A DNA stretch of 64,000 bases from Streptococcus macacae NCTC 11558 (GCF_000187995.2 NZ_AEUW02000001.1:434001-498000); one strand, 5' to 3'. Positions 46,774-58,902 are shown, counted from the first letter of the stretch. The notes: a model not told the origin generated them from the letters alone. Numbers and translations are program-made.

Positions 46774-46839
46774 CCAACTAACACTAGACTTTGCTCTGGT
46801 ATTATCCTGTAGGTATAGAGCTGTCTGAAAGGAGAGGGC

Positions 46840-47496
46840 ATGACACTTAAATCATTTTTTAATTCTATTTTATACTTTGTTCTAGCTTTAGTGCTCTGTC
46901 AGATATATTTTTGGATTGAAAAATATGTCTATGTGCGAGAAATCTGGCAAGTGATCTTATTAACACTAATCAGTTTACTGTTTCTTGCTATTGTGATTTT
47001 CTTAGCCCGGCAATTGGGACTTTTAGAGGAATTCAAAACCTTAAAAACGAGAAAAGCTTGGCAGCTGATTATCTCAGCTTTTTTGATGAACTTATTTGTT
47101 CAGCTGTGCGGTTCAGTTATTAGGGCTAATCTTGAGGGAATGAAACCAACTAATGATAATGAAGGCCTTGTAAACATTATGCATATGAATCCCTGGCTTG
47201 CTTTTTTCATGCCGATTATTTTCGCTCCTATTATTGAAGAGACAATCTTTCGTGGTTTGCTTATGACGCGTGTTTTTAAGCAAGGATCGTTGATTGGATT
47301 TTTAACCAGTGCTTTTGCTTTTGGTTATATTCATCATCCTGATGGCATAGGAAGCTGGGTAACTTATGCCGGTATGGGGATGGTACTTGCTTGGGTCTAT
47401 CAACGATCAAATAGACTAGAATATAGCATTATGATGCATATGCTAAATAATATCCTTGTTATCGTTTTAATAGCTTTGACTTTATACTTGAGTTAA
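46840..47496 (+). CDS. CPBP/CAAX-type intramembrane metalloprotease
   Basis: 218 aa, about six helices. ABI/CPBP motif 1 EETIFRGLLMTRV (EExxxR), motif 2 FAFGYIHHPDG (FxxxH), motif 3 HMLNN. Relatives process or protect against peptide signals and bacteriocins; target unknown. GGAGAGG precedes ATG. Confidence 0.85.
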   Translation: MTLKSFFNSILYFVLALVLCQIYFWIEKYVYVREIWQVILLTLISLLFLAIVIFLARQLGLLEEFKTLKTRKAWQLIISAFLMNLFVQLCGSVIRANLEGMKPTNDNEGLVNIMHMNPWLAFFMPIIFAPIIEETIFRGLLMTRVFKQGSLIGFLTSAFAFGYIHHPDGIGSWVTYAGMGMVLAWVYQRSNRLEYSIMMHMLNNILVIVLIALTLYLS

Positions 47497-47589
47497 CTGT
47501 ATACTTGTGCTACTCGTTGAACAAAGTTAAATAGGCTTCATGATGCTTCGATATCAAAGAGCTCATCTAAATTAAAAGAAAATGATAAG

Positions 47590-47616
47590 AAATCACGCGC
47601 AAGACGTGATTTTTTT
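47590..47616 (+). terminator. Terminator of the CPBP gene
   Basis: AAATCACG / CGTGATTT, seven-base loop, T-run. A TATAAT directly after (47618-47623) may be the -10 of the LysR gene. Confidence 0.75.
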
Positions 47617-47654
47617 GTATAATAGGGATATTAGGTTAAAAAGAAAGTAAAAAA

Positions 47655-48572
47655 ATGAATATTCAGCAATTAAGATATATCGTTGCCATTGCAAACAGCG
47701 GAACTTTTCGAGAAGCAGCTGCTAAACTTTTTGTCAGTCAGCCCAGTCTGTCTGTTTCGGTCAAAGATTTAGAAGAAGAACTTGGCTTTCAGATTTTTAC
47801 GCGGACTACGACAGGAACCGTTTTAACCAGTCAAGGTATGAATTTCTATGAGCAGGCTTTGGAAGTGGTTAAAAGTTTTGATTCTTTTGAAAATCGTTAT
47901 GCTAAGCCCAATAAGAAAAAAAGGCAATTTTCAGTAGCTAGTCAGCATTATGATTTTTTACCGCCGCTTTTGACTGCTTTTTCAGATCAGTATCCTGAGT
48001 ATAAGGATTTTCGAATTTTTGAAACAACAACGGCGCAGATTTTAGACGAAGTTTCCCAGGGACACAGTGAAATTGGCATTATCTACATGAATCAGCAGAA
48101 CCGTAAAGGCATTTTGCAAAGAATGGATAAATTAGGCCTTGAATTTATTGAAATGATCCCTTTTAAAACACATATTTACCTACGTCAGGACCATCCCTTG
48201 GCTCAAAAAAAGTCTTTATCAATGGCTGATTTAAAGGGGTTGGAAACGGTACGATTCACACAGGAAAAAGATGAATATCTTTATTATTCAGAAAATCTGG
48301 TAGATACGACAGACAGCTCTTTGATGTATAATGTGACAGACCGGGCTACTTTAAATGGGATCTTGGAGCGTACTGATGCCTATGCAACAGGGTCTGGTTT
48401 TTTAGACAGCCGCAGTGTGAACGGTATTACAGTCATTCCTTTAGATGATGAGCTGGATAATCGCATGGTTTATGTCAGGCGTAACAGCAGCCACCTGTCA
48501 ACTTGTGCCCTTAAATTTATCAATGTTATGTTTAATTACTTTGAGACTTTTCAGACCAAGGAGTCCTTATGA
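47655..48572 (+). CDS. LysR-family transcriptional regulator
   Basis: 305 aa. N-terminal winged HTH ([40 protein letters not shown]), then a periplasmic-binding-type effector domain. Overlaps lspA by four bases; co-transcribed with housekeeping genes, so the target is not evident. Regulon unknown. Confidence 0.9.
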   Translation: MNIQQLRYIVAIANSGTFREAAAKLFVSQPSLSVSVKDLEEELGFQIFTRTTTGTVLTSQGMNFYEQALEVVKSFDSFENRYAKPNKKKRQFSVASQHYDFLPPLLTAFSDQYPEYKDFRIFETTTAQILDEVSQGHSEIGIIYMNQQNRKGILQRMDKLGLEFIEMIPFKTHIYLRQDHPLAQKKSLSMADLKGLETVRFTQEKDEYLYYSENLVDTTDSSLMYNVTDRATLNGILERTDAYATGSGFLDSRSVNGITVIPLDDELDNRMVYVRRNSSHLSTCALKFINVMFNYFETFQTKESL

Positions 48573-49036
48573 GAAAGCTAACCCTATTATCAAGTGTTTT
48601 TCTGTTAGTACTGCTGGATCAAATCAGTAAATTATGGATTGTGCATACTATCCGTTTGGGAACAGTGGTTGGATTTATACCGCATCTGATTAGTTTAACC
48701 TACCTTAGAAATACAGGAGCTGCCTTTTCGATATTGGAGAATCAGCAATGGTTTTTTCTGCTCATAACGCTTTTGGTTTTGGGCGGTGCTGTTTATTACC
48801 TTATGAAAAATATTGAAACAGACAATATTTGGCTGCTTCTAAGTTTGCTTCTGATTATTTCAGGCGGCTTAGGGAATTTTATTGATCGCTTGCGCTTAGG
48901 TTATGTGGTAGATATGATCCATCTTGATTTTGTTGATTTCGCTATTTTTAATGTCGCTGATTCTTATTTAAGTGTAGGGATTGCTCTTTTAATATGGGCT
49001 TTATGGAAAGAAGAAAAAAATGGAAATTCAAATTAA
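48569..49036 (+). CDS. lspA: Lipoprotein signal peptidase (SPase II)
   Basis: 155 aa, four helices. Catalytic aspartates in [18 protein letters not shown] and [14 protein letters not shown]. Cleaves prolipoproteins such as the binding lipoproteins at 12-15 kb. Coupled to the LysR gene by ATGA; its end overlaps the next gene by 17 bases. Confidence 0.96.
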   Translation: MRKLTLLSSVFLLVLLDQISKLWIVHTIRLGTVVGFIPHLISLTYLRNTGAAFSILENQQWFFLLITLLVLGGAVYYLMKNIETDNIWLLLSLLLIISGGLGNFIDRLRLGYVVDMIHLDFVDFAIFNVADSYLSVGIALLIWALWKEEKNGNSN

Positions 49037-49910
49037 AGAAGCTGGAAAACGTTTAGATAAGGCTTTGGCAGATTTGACAGTATTATCGCGCAGTCAGGCG
49101 AGTGAGCAGATTAAATTAGGCACTGTGCTGGTAAATGGGAACAAACAAAAAGCTAAATATGTGGTTCAGATAGGCGATACCATTGTTTATAAATTGCCTG
49201 AAGAAAAAATTCTAGCCTATCAAGCTGAGAATCTTCCTTTGGATATTGTTTATGAAGATGATGAAGTGGCTGTTATCAATAAACCTCAGGGAATGGTTGT
49301 TCATCCTTCTGCAGGTCATCCTTGCGGAACATTGGTGAATGCCCTTCTTTACCATATTAAAAACCTATCTTCTATTAACGGTGTGGTAAGACCTGGTATT
49401 GTCCATCGTATTGATAAGGATACTTCTGGACTTTTGATGGTTGCTAAGAATGATTACGCTCATCAAATATTAGCTAAAGAATTAAAGGAAAAGAAGTCTC
49501 TTCGGAAATACCTTGCTATTGTCCATGGCAATCCATCCAGTGATCGCGGGGTGATTGAAGCACCAATAGGCCGCAGTGACAGGGACCGTAAGAAACAGGC
49601 TGTCACAGCTAAAGGAAAAGAAGCCAAGACACATTTTAAAGTTGCAGAGCGTTTTGGCAATTATAGCTTGTTAGAGGTGACTCTTGAAACAGGAAGAACA
49701 CATCAGATTCGTGTCCATATGGCCTATATTGGCTATCCGCTTGCCGGAGATCCTTTGTATGGTCCTAAAAAAACTTTAGAAGGTAAGGGTCAGTTTCTTC
49801 ATGCCAAGACTTTAGGTTTTACCCATCCTAGAACTGGCAAACTGCTGACTTTTAGTGCAGATCCGCCAGCTATTTTTCAAACCACTTTAGAACAATTGCG
49901 CCATCAGTAA
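49020..49910 (+). CDS. RluD-type 23S rRNA pseudouridine synthase
   Basis: 296 aa. N-terminal S4 domain ([20 protein letters not shown]), catalytic [16 protein letters not shown] with the Asp, and [12 protein letters not shown]. Could be RluD (U1911/1915/1917) or a paralogue. Translationally coupled to lspA. Confidence 0.9.
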   Translation: MEIQIKEAGKRLDKALADLTVLSRSQASEQIKLGTVLVNGNKQKAKYVVQIGDTIVYKLPEEKILAYQAENLPLDIVYEDDEVAVINKPQGMVVHPSAGHPCGTLVNALLYHIKNLSSINGVVRPGIVHRIDKDTSGLLMVAKNDYAHQILAKELKEKKSLRKYLAIVHGNPSSDRGVIEAPIGRSDRDRKKQAVTAKGKEAKTHFKVAERFGNYSLLEVTLETGRTHQIRVHMAYIGYPLAGDPLYGPKKTLEGKGQFLHAKTLGFTHPRTGKLLTFSADPPAIFQTTLEQLRHQ

Positions 49911-49986
49911 GAAGGTAGCATTTTAACTTTTAATTTTACGCCTTTCCTTTACAGTATATTTTTAAAGTTTTTGATACAATGGTTTT

Positions 49987-50610
49987 ATGAGGAATTCAAA
50001 TGCATTTAAAACTGAAGCCAAGATGAAGTATGTTCGTCTGACTTTTAAAATAATAGCTTGGCTGGTGATTATTGGAACCATTGTATTAGCTGTCTATCTT
50101 TATCAAAAAGGCTATCTAACGGATGTTAAAAAGCTGCGTACAGCTATGCATCGCTATGGTGCTTGGAGTCCGTTGATTTTTGTGCTTCTGCAGATCATTC
50201 AGGTTGCTATTCCTGTTTTGCCAGGAGGCGTTTCAACTTTAGCTGGTGTTGTTATTTTTGGACCTTTCTGGGGGTTTATTTGGAATTATATTGGCATCTG
50301 CATAGGCTCTGTTTTAGGTTTTCATATTGCTAAGCGGTTCGGCCGGCCGGCTTTGGAGACATTTTTCAGTCCAAAACTTTTGGAAAGTTATGAACATCGG
50401 ACCAATTCTAACAGCAAATTTGCCAAATATTTTGCCTGGGCTATTTTTCTTCCTATTGCTCCAGATGATTTATTATGTTATTTGGCAGGAACAACCAGTA
50501 TGTCTTACAAACAGTTTACTTTGATCATTGTCTTAGGAAAACCGGCCTCAATTTTAGCTTATAGTTTGGGGCTGACAACCATTTTATCCAAATTATTAGG
50601 GATTGGCTAA
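49987..50610 (+). CDS. TVP38/TMEM64-family membrane protein
   Basis: 207 aa with four to five helices and the SNARE-associated (VTT) core GGVSTLAGVVIFGPFWGFI plus GSVLGFHIAKRFGR. Members act as lipid scramblases or ion-linked transporters; role here unknown. The start has no SD; an internal ATG (residue 13, MKYVRLTF) is an alternative. Confidence 0.8.
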   Translation: MRNSNAFKTEAKMKYVRLTFKIIAWLVIIGTIVLAVYLYQKGYLTDVKKLRTAMHRYGAWSPLIFVLLQIIQVAIPVLPGGVSTLAGVVIFGPFWGFIWNYIGICIGSVLGFHIAKRFGRPALETFFSPKLLESYEHRTNSNSKFAKYFAWAIFLPIAPDDLLCYLAGTTSMSYKQFTLIIVLGKPASILAYSLGLTTILSKLLGIG

Positions 50611-50633
50611 TTGAAAGAAAAAGAGAAGAAGTC

Positions 50634-50663
50634 TTGAAATATTTCTAAGCAGTATGTTATAAT
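50634..50663 (+). promoter_or_regulatory. Promoter of the pyrimidine operon
   Basis: TTGAAA, 18 bases, TATAAT. Confidence 0.7.
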
Positions 50664-50675
50664 AATCAAAATGAA

Positions 50676-50788
50676 TATTCCTTTAACACTGTCCCGTGAG
50701 GCAGGCAAGGAGCTAGAAGAAAAAATGTGCAGAAAACAACTGTACCTCTATTTTGTGAAATCTCCTTGTTCAGAAAGGAGATTTTTTT
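50676..50788 (+). promoter_or_regulatory. PyrR-dependent attenuator
   Basis: The PyrR-binding loop GTCCCGTGAGGC lies between CCTTT and CAAGGAG arms. CAAGGAG (50706-50712) can instead pair with CTCCTTG (50762-50768) as antiterminator, which is also the left arm of the terminator AATCTCCTT / AAGGAGATT with T7 (50759-50788). PyrR-UMP binding favours the terminator, lowering pyr expression when pyrimidines are plentiful. Confidence 0.9.
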
Positions 50789-50814
50789 CTTATTTTCGAA
50801 AAGAAAGGTATGCT

Positions 50815-51345
50815 ATGAAAACAAAAGAAATTGTTGATGGTGTCACAATGAAGCGTGCGATCACACGGATTACTTATGAGATTATTGAACGCAATAAAAA
50901 TCTTGACAATATCATTTTAGCTGGTATCAAAACTCGCGGCGTCTTTATTGCTCGCCGTATTCAGGAGCGCCTCAAGCAGATTGAAGGTATAGATGTTCCG
51001 CTTGGGGAACTTGATATTAAGTCCTTTCGTGATGATGTAAAGGTTGAGGAAAATACGACTACGATGCCGGTTGATATTACCAATCGTGAAGTTATCCTGA
51101 TTGATGATGTACTTTATACGGGACGTACGATTCGTGCAGCAATTGATAATGCAGTCAGCCTTGGCCGGCCGGCTCGTGTGAGTTTAGCTGTTCTTGTAGA
51201 TAGAGGCCACCGTGAACTGCCTATACGTGCGGATTATGTTGGTAAAAATATTCCAACCAGCAGTTCAGAGGAGATTATTGTCAATATGTCAGAAATTGAT
51301 GATAAAGACAATGTGCTGTTGCTGGCGAAAGAGGACAATGCATGA
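50815..51345 (+). CDS. pyrR: Pyrimidine regulator/uracil phosphoribosyltransferase PyrR
   Basis: 176 aa from ATG after AAAGG ([20 protein letters not shown]); a longer in-frame reading upstream covers the attenuator and is rejected. PRPP motif [20 protein letters not shown]-binding attenuation protein. Confidence 0.96.
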   Translation: MKTKEIVDGVTMKRAITRITYEIIERNKNLDNIILAGIKTRGVFIARRIQERLKQIEGIDVPLGELDIKSFRDDVKVEENTTTMPVDITNREVILIDDVLYTGRTIRAAIDNAVSLGRPARVSLAVLVDRGHRELPIRADYVGKNIPTSSSEEIIVNMSEIDDKDNVLLLAKEDNA

Positions 51346-52604
51346 ATAATATAAGGTATGATATTCATGACTTTCCTAAAAGAAGCATGTGGTTAGGACT
51401 TTCCTTCCAGCATCTTTTTGCCATGTTTGGGGCTACTGTTTTAGTTCCTATTCTGGTCGGTATTGATCCTGCCGTTGCGCTTTTATCAAGCGGGCTTGGA
51501 ACACTGGTTCATCTCAGTGTAACCAAATACAAGGTTCCTGCTTATATGGGGTCTAGTTTTGCTTATATAGGTGCTATGCAGAGCTTGATGAAAACAGATG
51601 GTATTGCGGCAGTTGCTCAGGGAGCTCTTACAGGCGGTCTGGTTTATTTTGCTGTAGCCTTGATTGTAAAATCAATCGGCAATGCCTGGCTGGATAAGAT
51701 TTTGCCTCCGGTAGTTGTGGGGCCGATTGTTATGGTGATTGGTTTAAGTTTAGCCAGCAATGCTGTTAGTGATGTCATGAATAAAAATGGCCATTATAAT
51801 CTTACTTATTTAATGATTGGTTTGGTTACTCTTTTAGCTGTTATTATGTTTAACATTTATGGCAAAGGGCTGCTAGGTTTGATGCCAGTACTGTTTGGAC
51901 TCATTTTTGGTTATATCTTTGCTTTATTGATTGGTCTGCTGACAGATCAGCCAGTCATTGATTTTTCAGGTTTGCTTAAAGCTTCTTGGATTCAAGTGCC
52001 AACAGTTCAGCTCCCTTTTTTAAACTATGATGTGAAGTTTTATCCGTCAGCTATTTTGACGATGGCACCGATTGCTTTTGTGACTATGACAGAACATTTT
52101 GGTCATATTATGGTTCTTAATAGCTTAACGGGCCGTGATTTTTTCAAGGATCCGGGGCTTGATAAAACGTTAGAAGGAGATGGATTGGCTCAAGTTGTTG
52201 CCGGAATTTTAGGAGCACCTCCGGTCACTTCTTACGGTGAAAATATCGGCGTTATGGCTCTTAATAAGATTTTTTCTGTTTATGTTATCGCTGGAGCTGC
52301 TGTTTTGGCTGTCTGTATGAGCTTTATAGGTAAAATATCTGCTCTCTTACAGTCTATCCCAACTCCGGTGATTGGCGGAATATCTATTGCACTTTTTGGT
52401 GTCATTGCTTCTAGCGGTTTGAAAATTCTTATTGAAAATAAGACAGACTTTGACAATAAAAAAAATTTACTCATTGCTAGTGTCATTTTAGTATCGGGTA
52501 TTGGCGGTCTCACGCTGCAAATTCAAGGTCTGCAGATTACAGGTGTAGCTTTTTCGACTCTGCTTGGCATTATTCTTTATCAAATTCTTCCAGAAAAGGA
52601 CTGA
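51342..52604 (+). CDS. pyrP: Uracil permease
   Basis: 420 aa NCS2-family transporter with 12-14 helices: [30 protein letters not shown], and [18 protein letters not shown] with the substrate Glu. Overlaps pyrR by ATGA. Confidence 0.94.
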   Translation: MNNIRYDIHDFPKRSMWLGLSFQHLFAMFGATVLVPILVGIDPAVALLSSGLGTLVHLSVTKYKVPAYMGSSFAYIGAMQSLMKTDGIAAVAQGALTGGLVYFAVALIVKSIGNAWLDKILPPVVVGPIVMVIGLSLASNAVSDVMNKNGHYNLTYLMIGLVTLLAVIMFNIYGKGLLGLMPVLFGLIFGYIFALLIGLLTDQPVIDFSGLLKASWIQVPTVQLPFLNYDVKFYPSAILTMAPIAFVTMTEHFGHIMVLNSLTGRDFFKDPGLDKTLEGDGLAQVVAGILGAPPVTSYGENIGVMALNKIFSVYVIAGAAVLAVCMSFIGKISALLQSIPTPVIGGISIALFGVIASSGLKILIENKTDFDNKKNLLIASVILVSGIGGLTLQIQGLQITGVAFSTLLGIILYQILPEKD

Positions 52605-52609
52605 TTTTT

Positions 52610-53536
52610 ATGGTAGTTACAGATGGCGTCGTATCGCTAAAACATTTAGTGAGTATGGAAATTTTGTCAAATGAAGAAGTACTTGGTTTGATTAAAAGAG
52701 GTTTGGCTTTTAAGAAAAAAGAAGTATCTTTTACACTGGATAGGCAGTATTTTGCAGCTAATTTATTTTTTGAATCATCAACGCGTACCCATAAATCTTT
52801 CGAAGTGGCCGAGAAAAAATTAGGGCTAGATGTAATAGAGTTTGATGCCAAAACAAGCTCGGTCAATAAAGGAGAAACGCTCTACGATACTATCCTAACA
52901 ATGAGTGCTTTGGGAGTTGATATCTGTGTGGTTCGGCATTCTGATGAAGATTACTATAAGGATCTTATTGATAGCCGAACTGTTCAGACCTCTATTGTTA
53001 ACGGTGGTGATGGTTCTGGTCAGCATCCCAGTCAGTGTTTGCTGGATCTCATGACTATTTATGATGAATTTGGCTCTTTTGAAAATCTTAAAATAGCTAT
53101 TGCAGGCGATATTACACATTCACGCGTCGCCAAATCTAATATGCAGATTTTAAAGCGTTTAGGAGCTCAAATCTATTTTGCGGGTCCTAAGGAATGGTAT
53201 TCGCCAGAATTTGATATTTACGGCCGGTTTGTTGCCTTTGATGACATTGTTGAACAGGTTGATGTGCTCATGCTTTTACGTGTCCAGCATGAACGTCATG
53301 ATGGTAAAGATAGCTTTTCAAAGGAAAGCTATCATAAGCTGTATGGTTTAAATCAGGCTCGCTATGACAGGCTAAAAGATGAGGCTATCATTATGCATCC
53401 TGCTCCTGTCAATAGAGATGTTGAAATCGCAGATAATTTAGTGGAAGCCTCTAAATCGCGAATTGTAGCTCAGATGCAAAATGGAGTTTTTGTCCGTATG
53501 GCAATCATTGAAGCAATCTTACATGGCAAAGTGTAA
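52610..53536 (+). CDS. pyrB: Aspartate carbamoyltransferase, catalytic chain
   Basis: 308 aa. Carbamoyl-phosphate motif [20 protein letters not shown], Lys in [20 protein letters not shown], and [10 protein letters not shown]. Committed step of pyrimidine synthesis. Five bases after pyrP. Confidence 0.97.
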   Translation: MVVTDGVVSLKHLVSMEILSNEEVLGLIKRGLAFKKKEVSFTLDRQYFAANLFFESSTRTHKSFEVAEKKLGLDVIEFDAKTSSVNKGETLYDTILTMSALGVDICVVRHSDEDYYKDLIDSRTVQTSIVNGGDGSGQHPSQCLLDLMTIYDEFGSFENLKIAIAGDITHSRVAKSNMQILKRLGAQIYFAGPKEWYSPEFDIYGRFVAFDDIVEQVDVLMLLRVQHERHDGKDSFSKESYHKLYGLNQARYDRLKDEAIIMHPAPVNRDVEIADNLVEASKSRIVAQMQNGVFVRMAIIEAILHGKV

Positions 53537-53623
53537 AAGTCCAGAATTTAGCATGAAACTGGTTCTATAAATCTTTACCAAACTCAGATTTTAGCTCCTT
53601 GTATCTTATGGAAAGGTAAAAAA

Positions 53624-54712
53624 ATGGAAAAGAGACTTTTAATTTTAGAAGATGGGACAATTTTTGAAGGACAAGCATTTGGGGCAGATCTTGATGTCAC
53701 GGGAGAAATTGTCTTTAATACAGGTATGACAGGCTATCAAGAATCTATCACTGACCAGTCTTATAATGGTCAGATTCTAACTTTTACCTATCCTCTTATT
53801 GGTAATTATGGCATCAACCGTGATGATTATGAAAGTATTCATCCAAGCTGTAAGGCTGTTGTTGTTTCTGAAAATACGCGACGGGCAAGCAACTGGCGCA
53901 GCCAAATGTCTCTGGATGAGTTTTTAAAGTCTAAGAAAATTCCTGGTATTTCAGGAATTGATACACGTGCTTTAACAAAAATTATCCGCCAGCATGGGAC
54001 TATGAAAGCGACGATTGCTAGTCCTGGTGATGAACTGGAGCATTTGCAGGATCAACTGAGGGCGACTGTCCTGCCAACCAATAATATTGAACAGGTTTCG
54101 ACTAAAACGCCTTATCCTGCACCTGGCATTGGTAAAAATATTATTTTAGTTGATTTTGGTTTAAAGCATTCTATCCTGCGTGAATTTTCAAAACGAGATT
54201 GTAATGTTACCGTTGTCCCTTATAATACAAGTGCAGAAGAAATCTTAAATCTCAGTCCAGACGGTGTCATGCTGTCAAACGGTCCCGGCAATCCTGAGGA
54301 TGTGCCTGAAGCTTTGGAGATGATCCGCGGTATTCAAGGGAAAATTCCGATTTTTGGAATCTGCATGGGACATCAGCTTTTTAGTCTGGCGAACGGGGCA
54401 AGGACTTATAAAATGAAATTTGGCCATCGAGGTTTTAATCATTCCGTTCGTGAAATCGCAACCGGACGCATTGACTTTACGAGCCAGAATCATGGCTTTG
54501 CGGTAGATCGCAGCACGCTTCCAAATGAGCTGATTATAACGCATGAAGAAATCAATGATCAATCCGTTGAAGGTGTTCGCCATCGTTATTATCCCGCTTT
54601 TTCCGTCCAATTTCATCCTGACTCAGCACCTGGTCCGCATGATGCCAGTTATCTCTTTGATGAGTTTTTAGAGCTGATTGATGCCTTTAAAGCAGAGCAG
54701 GTTGATCGCTAA
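53624..54712 (+). CDS. carA: Carbamoyl-phosphate synthase small chain
   Basis: 362 aa. N-terminal CPSase domain ([20 protein letters not shown]) and C-terminal glutaminase with nucleophile Cys in [10 protein letters not shown] and the His-Glu [12 protein letters not shown]. Gives ammonia from glutamine to CarB. AAAGG upstream. Confidence 0.97.
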   Translation: MEKRLLILEDGTIFEGQAFGADLDVTGEIVFNTGMTGYQESITDQSYNGQILTFTYPLIGNYGINRDDYESIHPSCKAVVVSENTRRASNWRSQMSLDEFLKSKKIPGISGIDTRALTKIIRQHGTMKATIASPGDELEHLQDQLRATVLPTNNIEQVSTKTPYPAPGIGKNIILVDFGLKHSILREFSKRDCNVTVVPYNTSAEEILNLSPDGVMLSNGPGNPEDVPEALEMIRGIQGKIPIFGICMGHQLFSLANGARTYKMKFGHRGFNHSVREIATGRIDFTSQNHGFAVDRSTLPNELIITHEEINDQSVEGVRHRYYPAFSVQFHPDSAPGPHDASYLFDEFLELIDAFKAEQVDR

Positions 54713-54896
54713 GACTATTTAATGCCGCCCAGAGAGTCGGCGAATGAAGAAAGGAGAAGATACAGCAAGTTTACGAAGGTGAACACGCCCTAACGACTGT
54801 GTGAAAGAGCTAAACAGCGCTTAGATGTAAAACATCTGCCTTGAATTTTTGACTTTCACTTTGCCGTTTATAGGATTTGTATCATAATTATAACTT
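54713..54896 (+). promoter_or_regulatory. carA-carB gap with candidate promoter
   Basis: 184 bases. TTGCCG-16-CATAAT (54861-54888) would start transcription at about the carB ATG. There is an AGATGT / ACATCT hairpin at 54823-54837. No SD precedes carB. An AGAGAG near 54730 recalls T-box leaders, but the T-box core is missing. Confidence 0.35.
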
Positions 54897-57800
54897 ATGC
54901 CAAAACGTACTGATATTAAAAAAATTATGGTCATTGGGTCTGGTCCCATTATCATTGGGCAGGCTGCTGAGTTTGACTACGCTGGGACACAGGCTTGTCT
55001 TGCCCTTAAAGAAGAAGGCTATGATGTTGTTTTAGTCAATTCAAATCCAGCGACTATTATGACCGACAGAGAAATCGCAGATAAGGTTTATATTGAGCCT
55101 ATTACGGCTGAATTTGTCACACGTATTCTTCGGAAAGAGCGCCCTGATGCCTTGCTGCCAACTCTAGGCGGACAAACAGGCCTCAATATGGCTATGGAAT
55201 TATCAAAAGCAGGTATTTTGGAAGAGCTTGATGTTGAGCTTTTAGGAACAAAATTATCAGCTATTGATCAAGCTGAAGATCGCGATCTTTTTAAGCAGTT
55301 GATGGAAGATCTTAAACAGCCTATTCCTGAGTCTGATATTGTGAACAGTGTGGAAGAAGCAGTTGCTTTTGCTGCTGAAATTGGCTATCCTGTCATTGTC
55401 CGCCCAGCATTTACCTTAGGAGGTACTGGCGGCGGTATGTGTTCAGACGAAGAAGAGCTCCGTGAAATTGCTGAAAATGGCCTTAAATTATCACCTGTTA
55501 CGCAATGCCTCATTGAACGCTCAATTGCTGGTTTTAAGGAAATTGAATACGAAGTTATGAGGGACGGCGCAGATAATGCACTGGTTGTCTGCAACATGGA
55601 GAACTTTGATCCAGTAGGCATTCACACCGGAGATTCCATCGTCTTTGCTCCCACACAGACACTTTCAGATATTGAAAATCAAATGCTTCGTGATGCTAGC
55701 CTAAAAATCATCCGTGCTCTTAAAATTGAAGGCGGCTGCAATGTTCAGCTGGCCCTTGATCCTCATAGTTTTAAATATTATGTTATTGAGGTTAATCCTC
55801 GTGTCTCACGTTCATCGGCTTTGGCTTCTAAAGCGACTGGTTATCCTATTGCTAAATTGGCAGCTAAAATTGCTGTGGGTCTGACACTTGATGAAATGAT
55901 TAATCCGGTTACAGGAACGACATATGCCATGTTTGAGCCGGCTCTTGACTATGTTGTTGCGAAGATTCCCCGTTTTCCTTTTGATAAATTTGAACATGGA
56001 GAGCGCCGTCTGGGAACGCAGATGAAGGCGACTGGAGAAGTGATGGCTATTGGCCGCAATATTGAGGAAAGTCTTCTTAAGGCTTGCCGGTCTCTTGAAA
56101 TTGGCGTTTACCATAATGAGATGACAGAAGCTTCTTTGGTAAATGATGATGCCCTTATTGCTAAAATTGTTAAAGCTCAAGATGACCGCCTTTTCTATCT
56201 CTCAGAAGCAATTCGCCGTGGATATTCCCTCGAAGAATTGTCAGATTTGACTAAAATTGATATTTTCTTCCTTGATAAACTCTTGCATATCTTTGAGCTG
56301 GAAGCAGAGCTAGCTGCTCATGTTTGTGATATTGATCTTCTTAAGGAAGCCAAGCGCAATGGCTTTTCTGACCGCAAGATTGCTGAACTTTGGCAGATGA
56401 CAGCAGATGATGTTCGCAAGTTCCGGCTTGATAACAAGATAATCCCAGTTTATAAGATGGTGGATACCTGTGCAGCTGAATTTGCTTCATCAACCCCTTA
56501 TTTTTATTCAACCTATGAATGGGAAAATGAGTCAGTTCAATCTGATAAGGAATCTGTCCTTGTACTTGGCTCAGGTCCGATTCGTATCGGTCAAGGAGTT
56601 GAGTTTGACTATGCGACAGTCCATTCTGTCAAAGCACTTCAAGAAGCTGGTTATGAAGCCATCATTATGAACTCTAATCCTGAAACGGTCTCTACTGATT
56701 TTTCAGTTTCTGATAAGCTTTATTTTGAACCATTAACTTTTGAAGATGTTATGAACGTTATCGAATTAGAGCAGCCAAAGGGTGTTATTGTTCAATTTGG
56801 CGGCCAGACTGCTATTAATTTGGCGGAGCCATTGTCAAATGCCGGTGTTAACATTCTTGGGACACAAGTAGCTGACCTTGACCGTGCCGAGGATCGCGAT
56901 CTTTTCGAGCAGGCTTTAAAAGATTTAAATATCCCTCAGCCTCCGGGACAAACAGCAAGCAATGAAGAAGAAGCAGTTGCTTCAGCTCGCAAAATTGGTT
57001 TTCCTGTCCTTGTGCGTCCCTCTTATGTCCTGGGCGGCCGTGCTATGGAGATTGTTGAAAATGAAAATGACTTGCGTTCTTACATGCGGACAGCTGTAAA
57101 GGCGAGTCCAGATCATCCTGTATTGGTTGATTCTTACTTGGTTGGCCGTGAGTGTGAAGTGGATGCTATCTCTGATGGCAAGGAGGTCTTGATTCCAGGC
57201 ATCATGGAACACATTGAGCGTGCTGGAGTCCACTCAGGTGACTCAATGGCGGTTTATCCGCCGCAAACACTTTCAAAAGAAGTTCAGGCGACCATTGCGG
57301 ACTACACTAAACGCTTAGCTATCGGACTTAACTGTATTGGTATGATGAACATTCAATTTGTCATTAAGGATGAAACTGTTTATGTTATTGAGGTTAATCC
57401 ACGTGCCAGTCGGACAGTACCATTCTTATCTAAAGTGACAGATATCCCCATGGCTCAGGTAGCAACCAAGTTAATTTTAGGCAATAGTCTTGCTGATCTT
57501 GGCTATACAGACGGCCTCTATCCAGAAAGCCAAAATGTACATGTTAAAGCACCTGTTTTCTCCTTTACCAAATTAGCTAAGGTTGATAGCCTTTTAGGTC
57601 CTGAAATGAAATCAACAGGTGAAGTCATGGGAACAGATTCAACTCTTGAAAAAGCACTTTATAAAGCCTTTGAAGCTTCTTATTTCCACCTTCCATCTTT
57701 TGGTAATGTTATCTTTACTATCGCTGATGAGACCAAGGAAGAATCCCTAGATTTAGCACGCCGATTCTCCAATATTGGCTACAGTATTTTAGCCACAGAA

Positions 57801-58076
57801 GGGACCGCTAAATTCTTTGCTGAAAATCATTTAGAAGCTGTTCTTGTCAATAAATTGGGTGAGAATGATGACAATGATATCCCTGCCTATGTACGTGCAG
57901 GCAAGGTACAGGCTATTATTAATACGGTTGGTACTAAGCGAACCTTTGATGAAGACGGTGCAGCTATCCGCAGTTCTGCTATTGAACATGGCGTACCGCT
58001 CTTTACAGCACTTGATACAGCCGATGCTATGGTAAGGGTGCTTGAAAGCCGCGGCTTTATTACCCAAGCTATTTAA
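54897..58076 (+). CDS. carB: Carbamoyl-phosphate synthase large chain
   Basis: 1059 aa, the full length of CarB with two homologous ATP-grasp halves (1-400 carboxyphosphate; 550-930 carbamate) and an MGS-like allosteric domain (~930-1059). [20 protein letters not shown] and its second-half copy [19 protein letters not shown] are seen, and [18 protein letters not shown] / [15 protein letters not shown]. Supplies carbamoyl phosphate for pyrimidines and arginine. It lacks a visible SD. Confidence 0.97.
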   Translation: MPKRTDIKKIMVIGSGPIIIGQAAEFDYAGTQACLALKEEGYDVVLVNSNPATIMTDREIADKVYIEPITAEFVTRILRKERPDALLPTLGGQTGLNMAMELSKAGILEELDVELLGTKLSAIDQAEDRDLFKQLMEDLKQPIPESDIVNSVEEAVAFAAEIGYPVIVRPAFTLGGTGGGMCSDEEELREIAENGLKLSPVTQCLIERSIAGFKEIEYEVMRDGADNALVVCNMENFDPVGIHTGDSIVFAPTQTLSDIENQMLRDASLKIIRALKIEGGCNVQLALDPHSFKYYVIEVNPRVSRSSALASKATGYPIAKLAAKIAVGLTLDEMINPVTGTTYAMFEPALDYVVAKIPRFPFDKFEHGERRLGTQMKATGEVMAIGRNIEESLLKACRSLEIGVYHNEMTEASLVNDDALIAKIVKAQDDRLFYLSEAIRRGYSLEELSDLTKIDIFFLDKLLHIFELEAELAAHVCDIDLLKEAKRNGFSDRKIAELWQMTADDVRKFRLDNKIIPVYKMVDTCAAEFASSTPYFYSTYEWENESVQSDKESVLVLGSGPIRIGQGVEFDYATVHSVKALQEAGYEAIIMNSNPETVSTDFSVSDKLYFEPLTFEDVMNVIELEQPKGVIVQFGGQTAINLAEPLSNAGVNILGTQVADLDRAEDRDLFEQALKDLNIPQPPGQTASNEEEAVASARKIGFPVLVRPSYVLGGRAMEIVENENDLRSYMRTAVKASPDHPVLVDSYLVGRECEVDAISDGKEVLIPGIMEHIERAGVHSGDSMAVYPPQTLSKEVQATIADYTKRLAIGLNCIGMMNIQFVIKDETVYVIEVNPRASRTVPFLSKVTDIPMAQVATKLILGNSLADLGYTDGLYPESQNVHVKAPVFSFTKLAKVDSLLGPEMKSTGEVMGTDSTLEKALYKAFEASYFHLPSFGNVIFTIADETKEESLDLARRFSNIGYSILATEGTAKFFAENHLEAVLVNKLGENDDNDIPAYVRAGKVQAIINTVGTKRTFDEDGAAIRSSAIEHGVPLFTALDTADAMVRVLESRGFITQAI

Positions 58077-58098
58077 TGATAAGGCTATAGTATTCCAT

Positions 58099-58136
58099 AA
58101 AAGAGAATAAGAATGACATCATTCTTATTCTCTTTT
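58099..58136 (+). terminator. 18-bp terminator of carB
   Basis: AAAAGAGAATAAGAATGA / TCATTCTTATTCTCTTTT around CA; ends CATTTT. Confidence 0.8.
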
Positions 58137-58195
58137 CATTTTACAAGTTTCCGGTAAAGAAGGATTAAAATTAAAACATTTGTCAAGAAAAAAAC

Positions 58196-58223
58196 TTGAC
58201 AGACTCTTTTTTTATGTTATACT
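58196..58223 (+). promoter_or_regulatory. Promoter of rpsP-khpA-rimM-trmD
   Basis: TTGACA, 16 bases, TATACT. Confidence 0.75.
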
Positions 58224-58282
58224 AGAAGCAGTTCATAGCTCAGCTATGTCTAAAATAAAAACAGAAAAGAGATTGTTGATAA

Positions 58283-58558
58283 ATGGCAGTAAAAATCCGT
58301 TTGACTCGTATGGGGTCTAAGAAGAAACCTTTCTACCGTATTAATGTTGCAGATTCACGTGCACCGCGTGATGGCCGTTTCATCGAAACGGTCGGTACTT
58401 ACAACCCGCTTGTAGATGAAAATCAAGTGACACTGAAAGAAGAACGTATTCTTGAATGGTTGGGAAATGGCGCACAACCTTCAGATACAGTTCGCAGTAT
58501 CCTTTCAAAAGCTGGGATTATGAAAAAATTCCACGAAGCGAAATATTCCAAGAAATAA
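58283..58558 (+). CDS. rpsP: 30S ribosomal protein bS16
   Basis: 91 aa; [20 protein letters not shown] and [12 protein letters not shown] are diagnostic. Confidence 0.98.
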   Translation: MAVKIRLTRMGSKKKPFYRINVADSRAPRDGRFIETVGTYNPLVDENQVTLKEERILEWLGNGAQPSDTVRSILSKAGIMKKFHEAKYSKK

Positions 58559-58576
58559 TCTAAAAGTAGAGAGCCT

Positions 58577-58819
58577 ATGGATACCATTGAAAATCTTATT
58601 ATCGCTATTGTGAAACCTTTGATTTCACATCCAGAGCATTTCACTATAAAAATCGAAGATACACCTGAATTTTTGGAGTATCATCTTGATTTGGATTCTA
58701 GTGATATTGGCCGGATTATCGGTAAAAAAGGCCGCACGATTACAGCGATAAGATCAATTGTTTATTCGGTCCCAACTCAAGGTAAAAAGGTTAGAATTGT
58801 GATTGATGAGAAGCAGTAA
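58577..58819 (+). CDS. khpA: RNA-binding KH protein KhpA
   Basis: 80 aa single KH domain with [17 protein letters not shown] (GxxG loop). Partner of KhpB; in streptococci linked to cell elongation and division by binding mRNAs. Eighteen bases after rpsP. Confidence 0.94.
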   Translation: MDTIENLIIAIVKPLISHPEHFTIKIEDTPEFLEYHLDLDSSDIGRIIGKKGRTITAIRSIVYSVPTQGKKVRIVIDEKQ

Positions 58820-58902
58820 CAGCAGTTGCTGCTTTTTAACGTTATTGAGAATTGCAGGACAAGATGGTAAAATAAAAAGTAACTTTTGATAGTGGAGTAA
58901 AA

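Noticed and set aside
50671..50814. 48-codon N-terminal extension of PyrR
   Set aside because: Covers the PyrR attenuator RNA; the conserved protein starts at MKTKEIVDG with its own SD.
54720..54790. T-box riboswitch before carB
   Set aside because: Only an AGAGAG-like beginning; the TGGNACCGCG antiterminator core and a terminator are absent.
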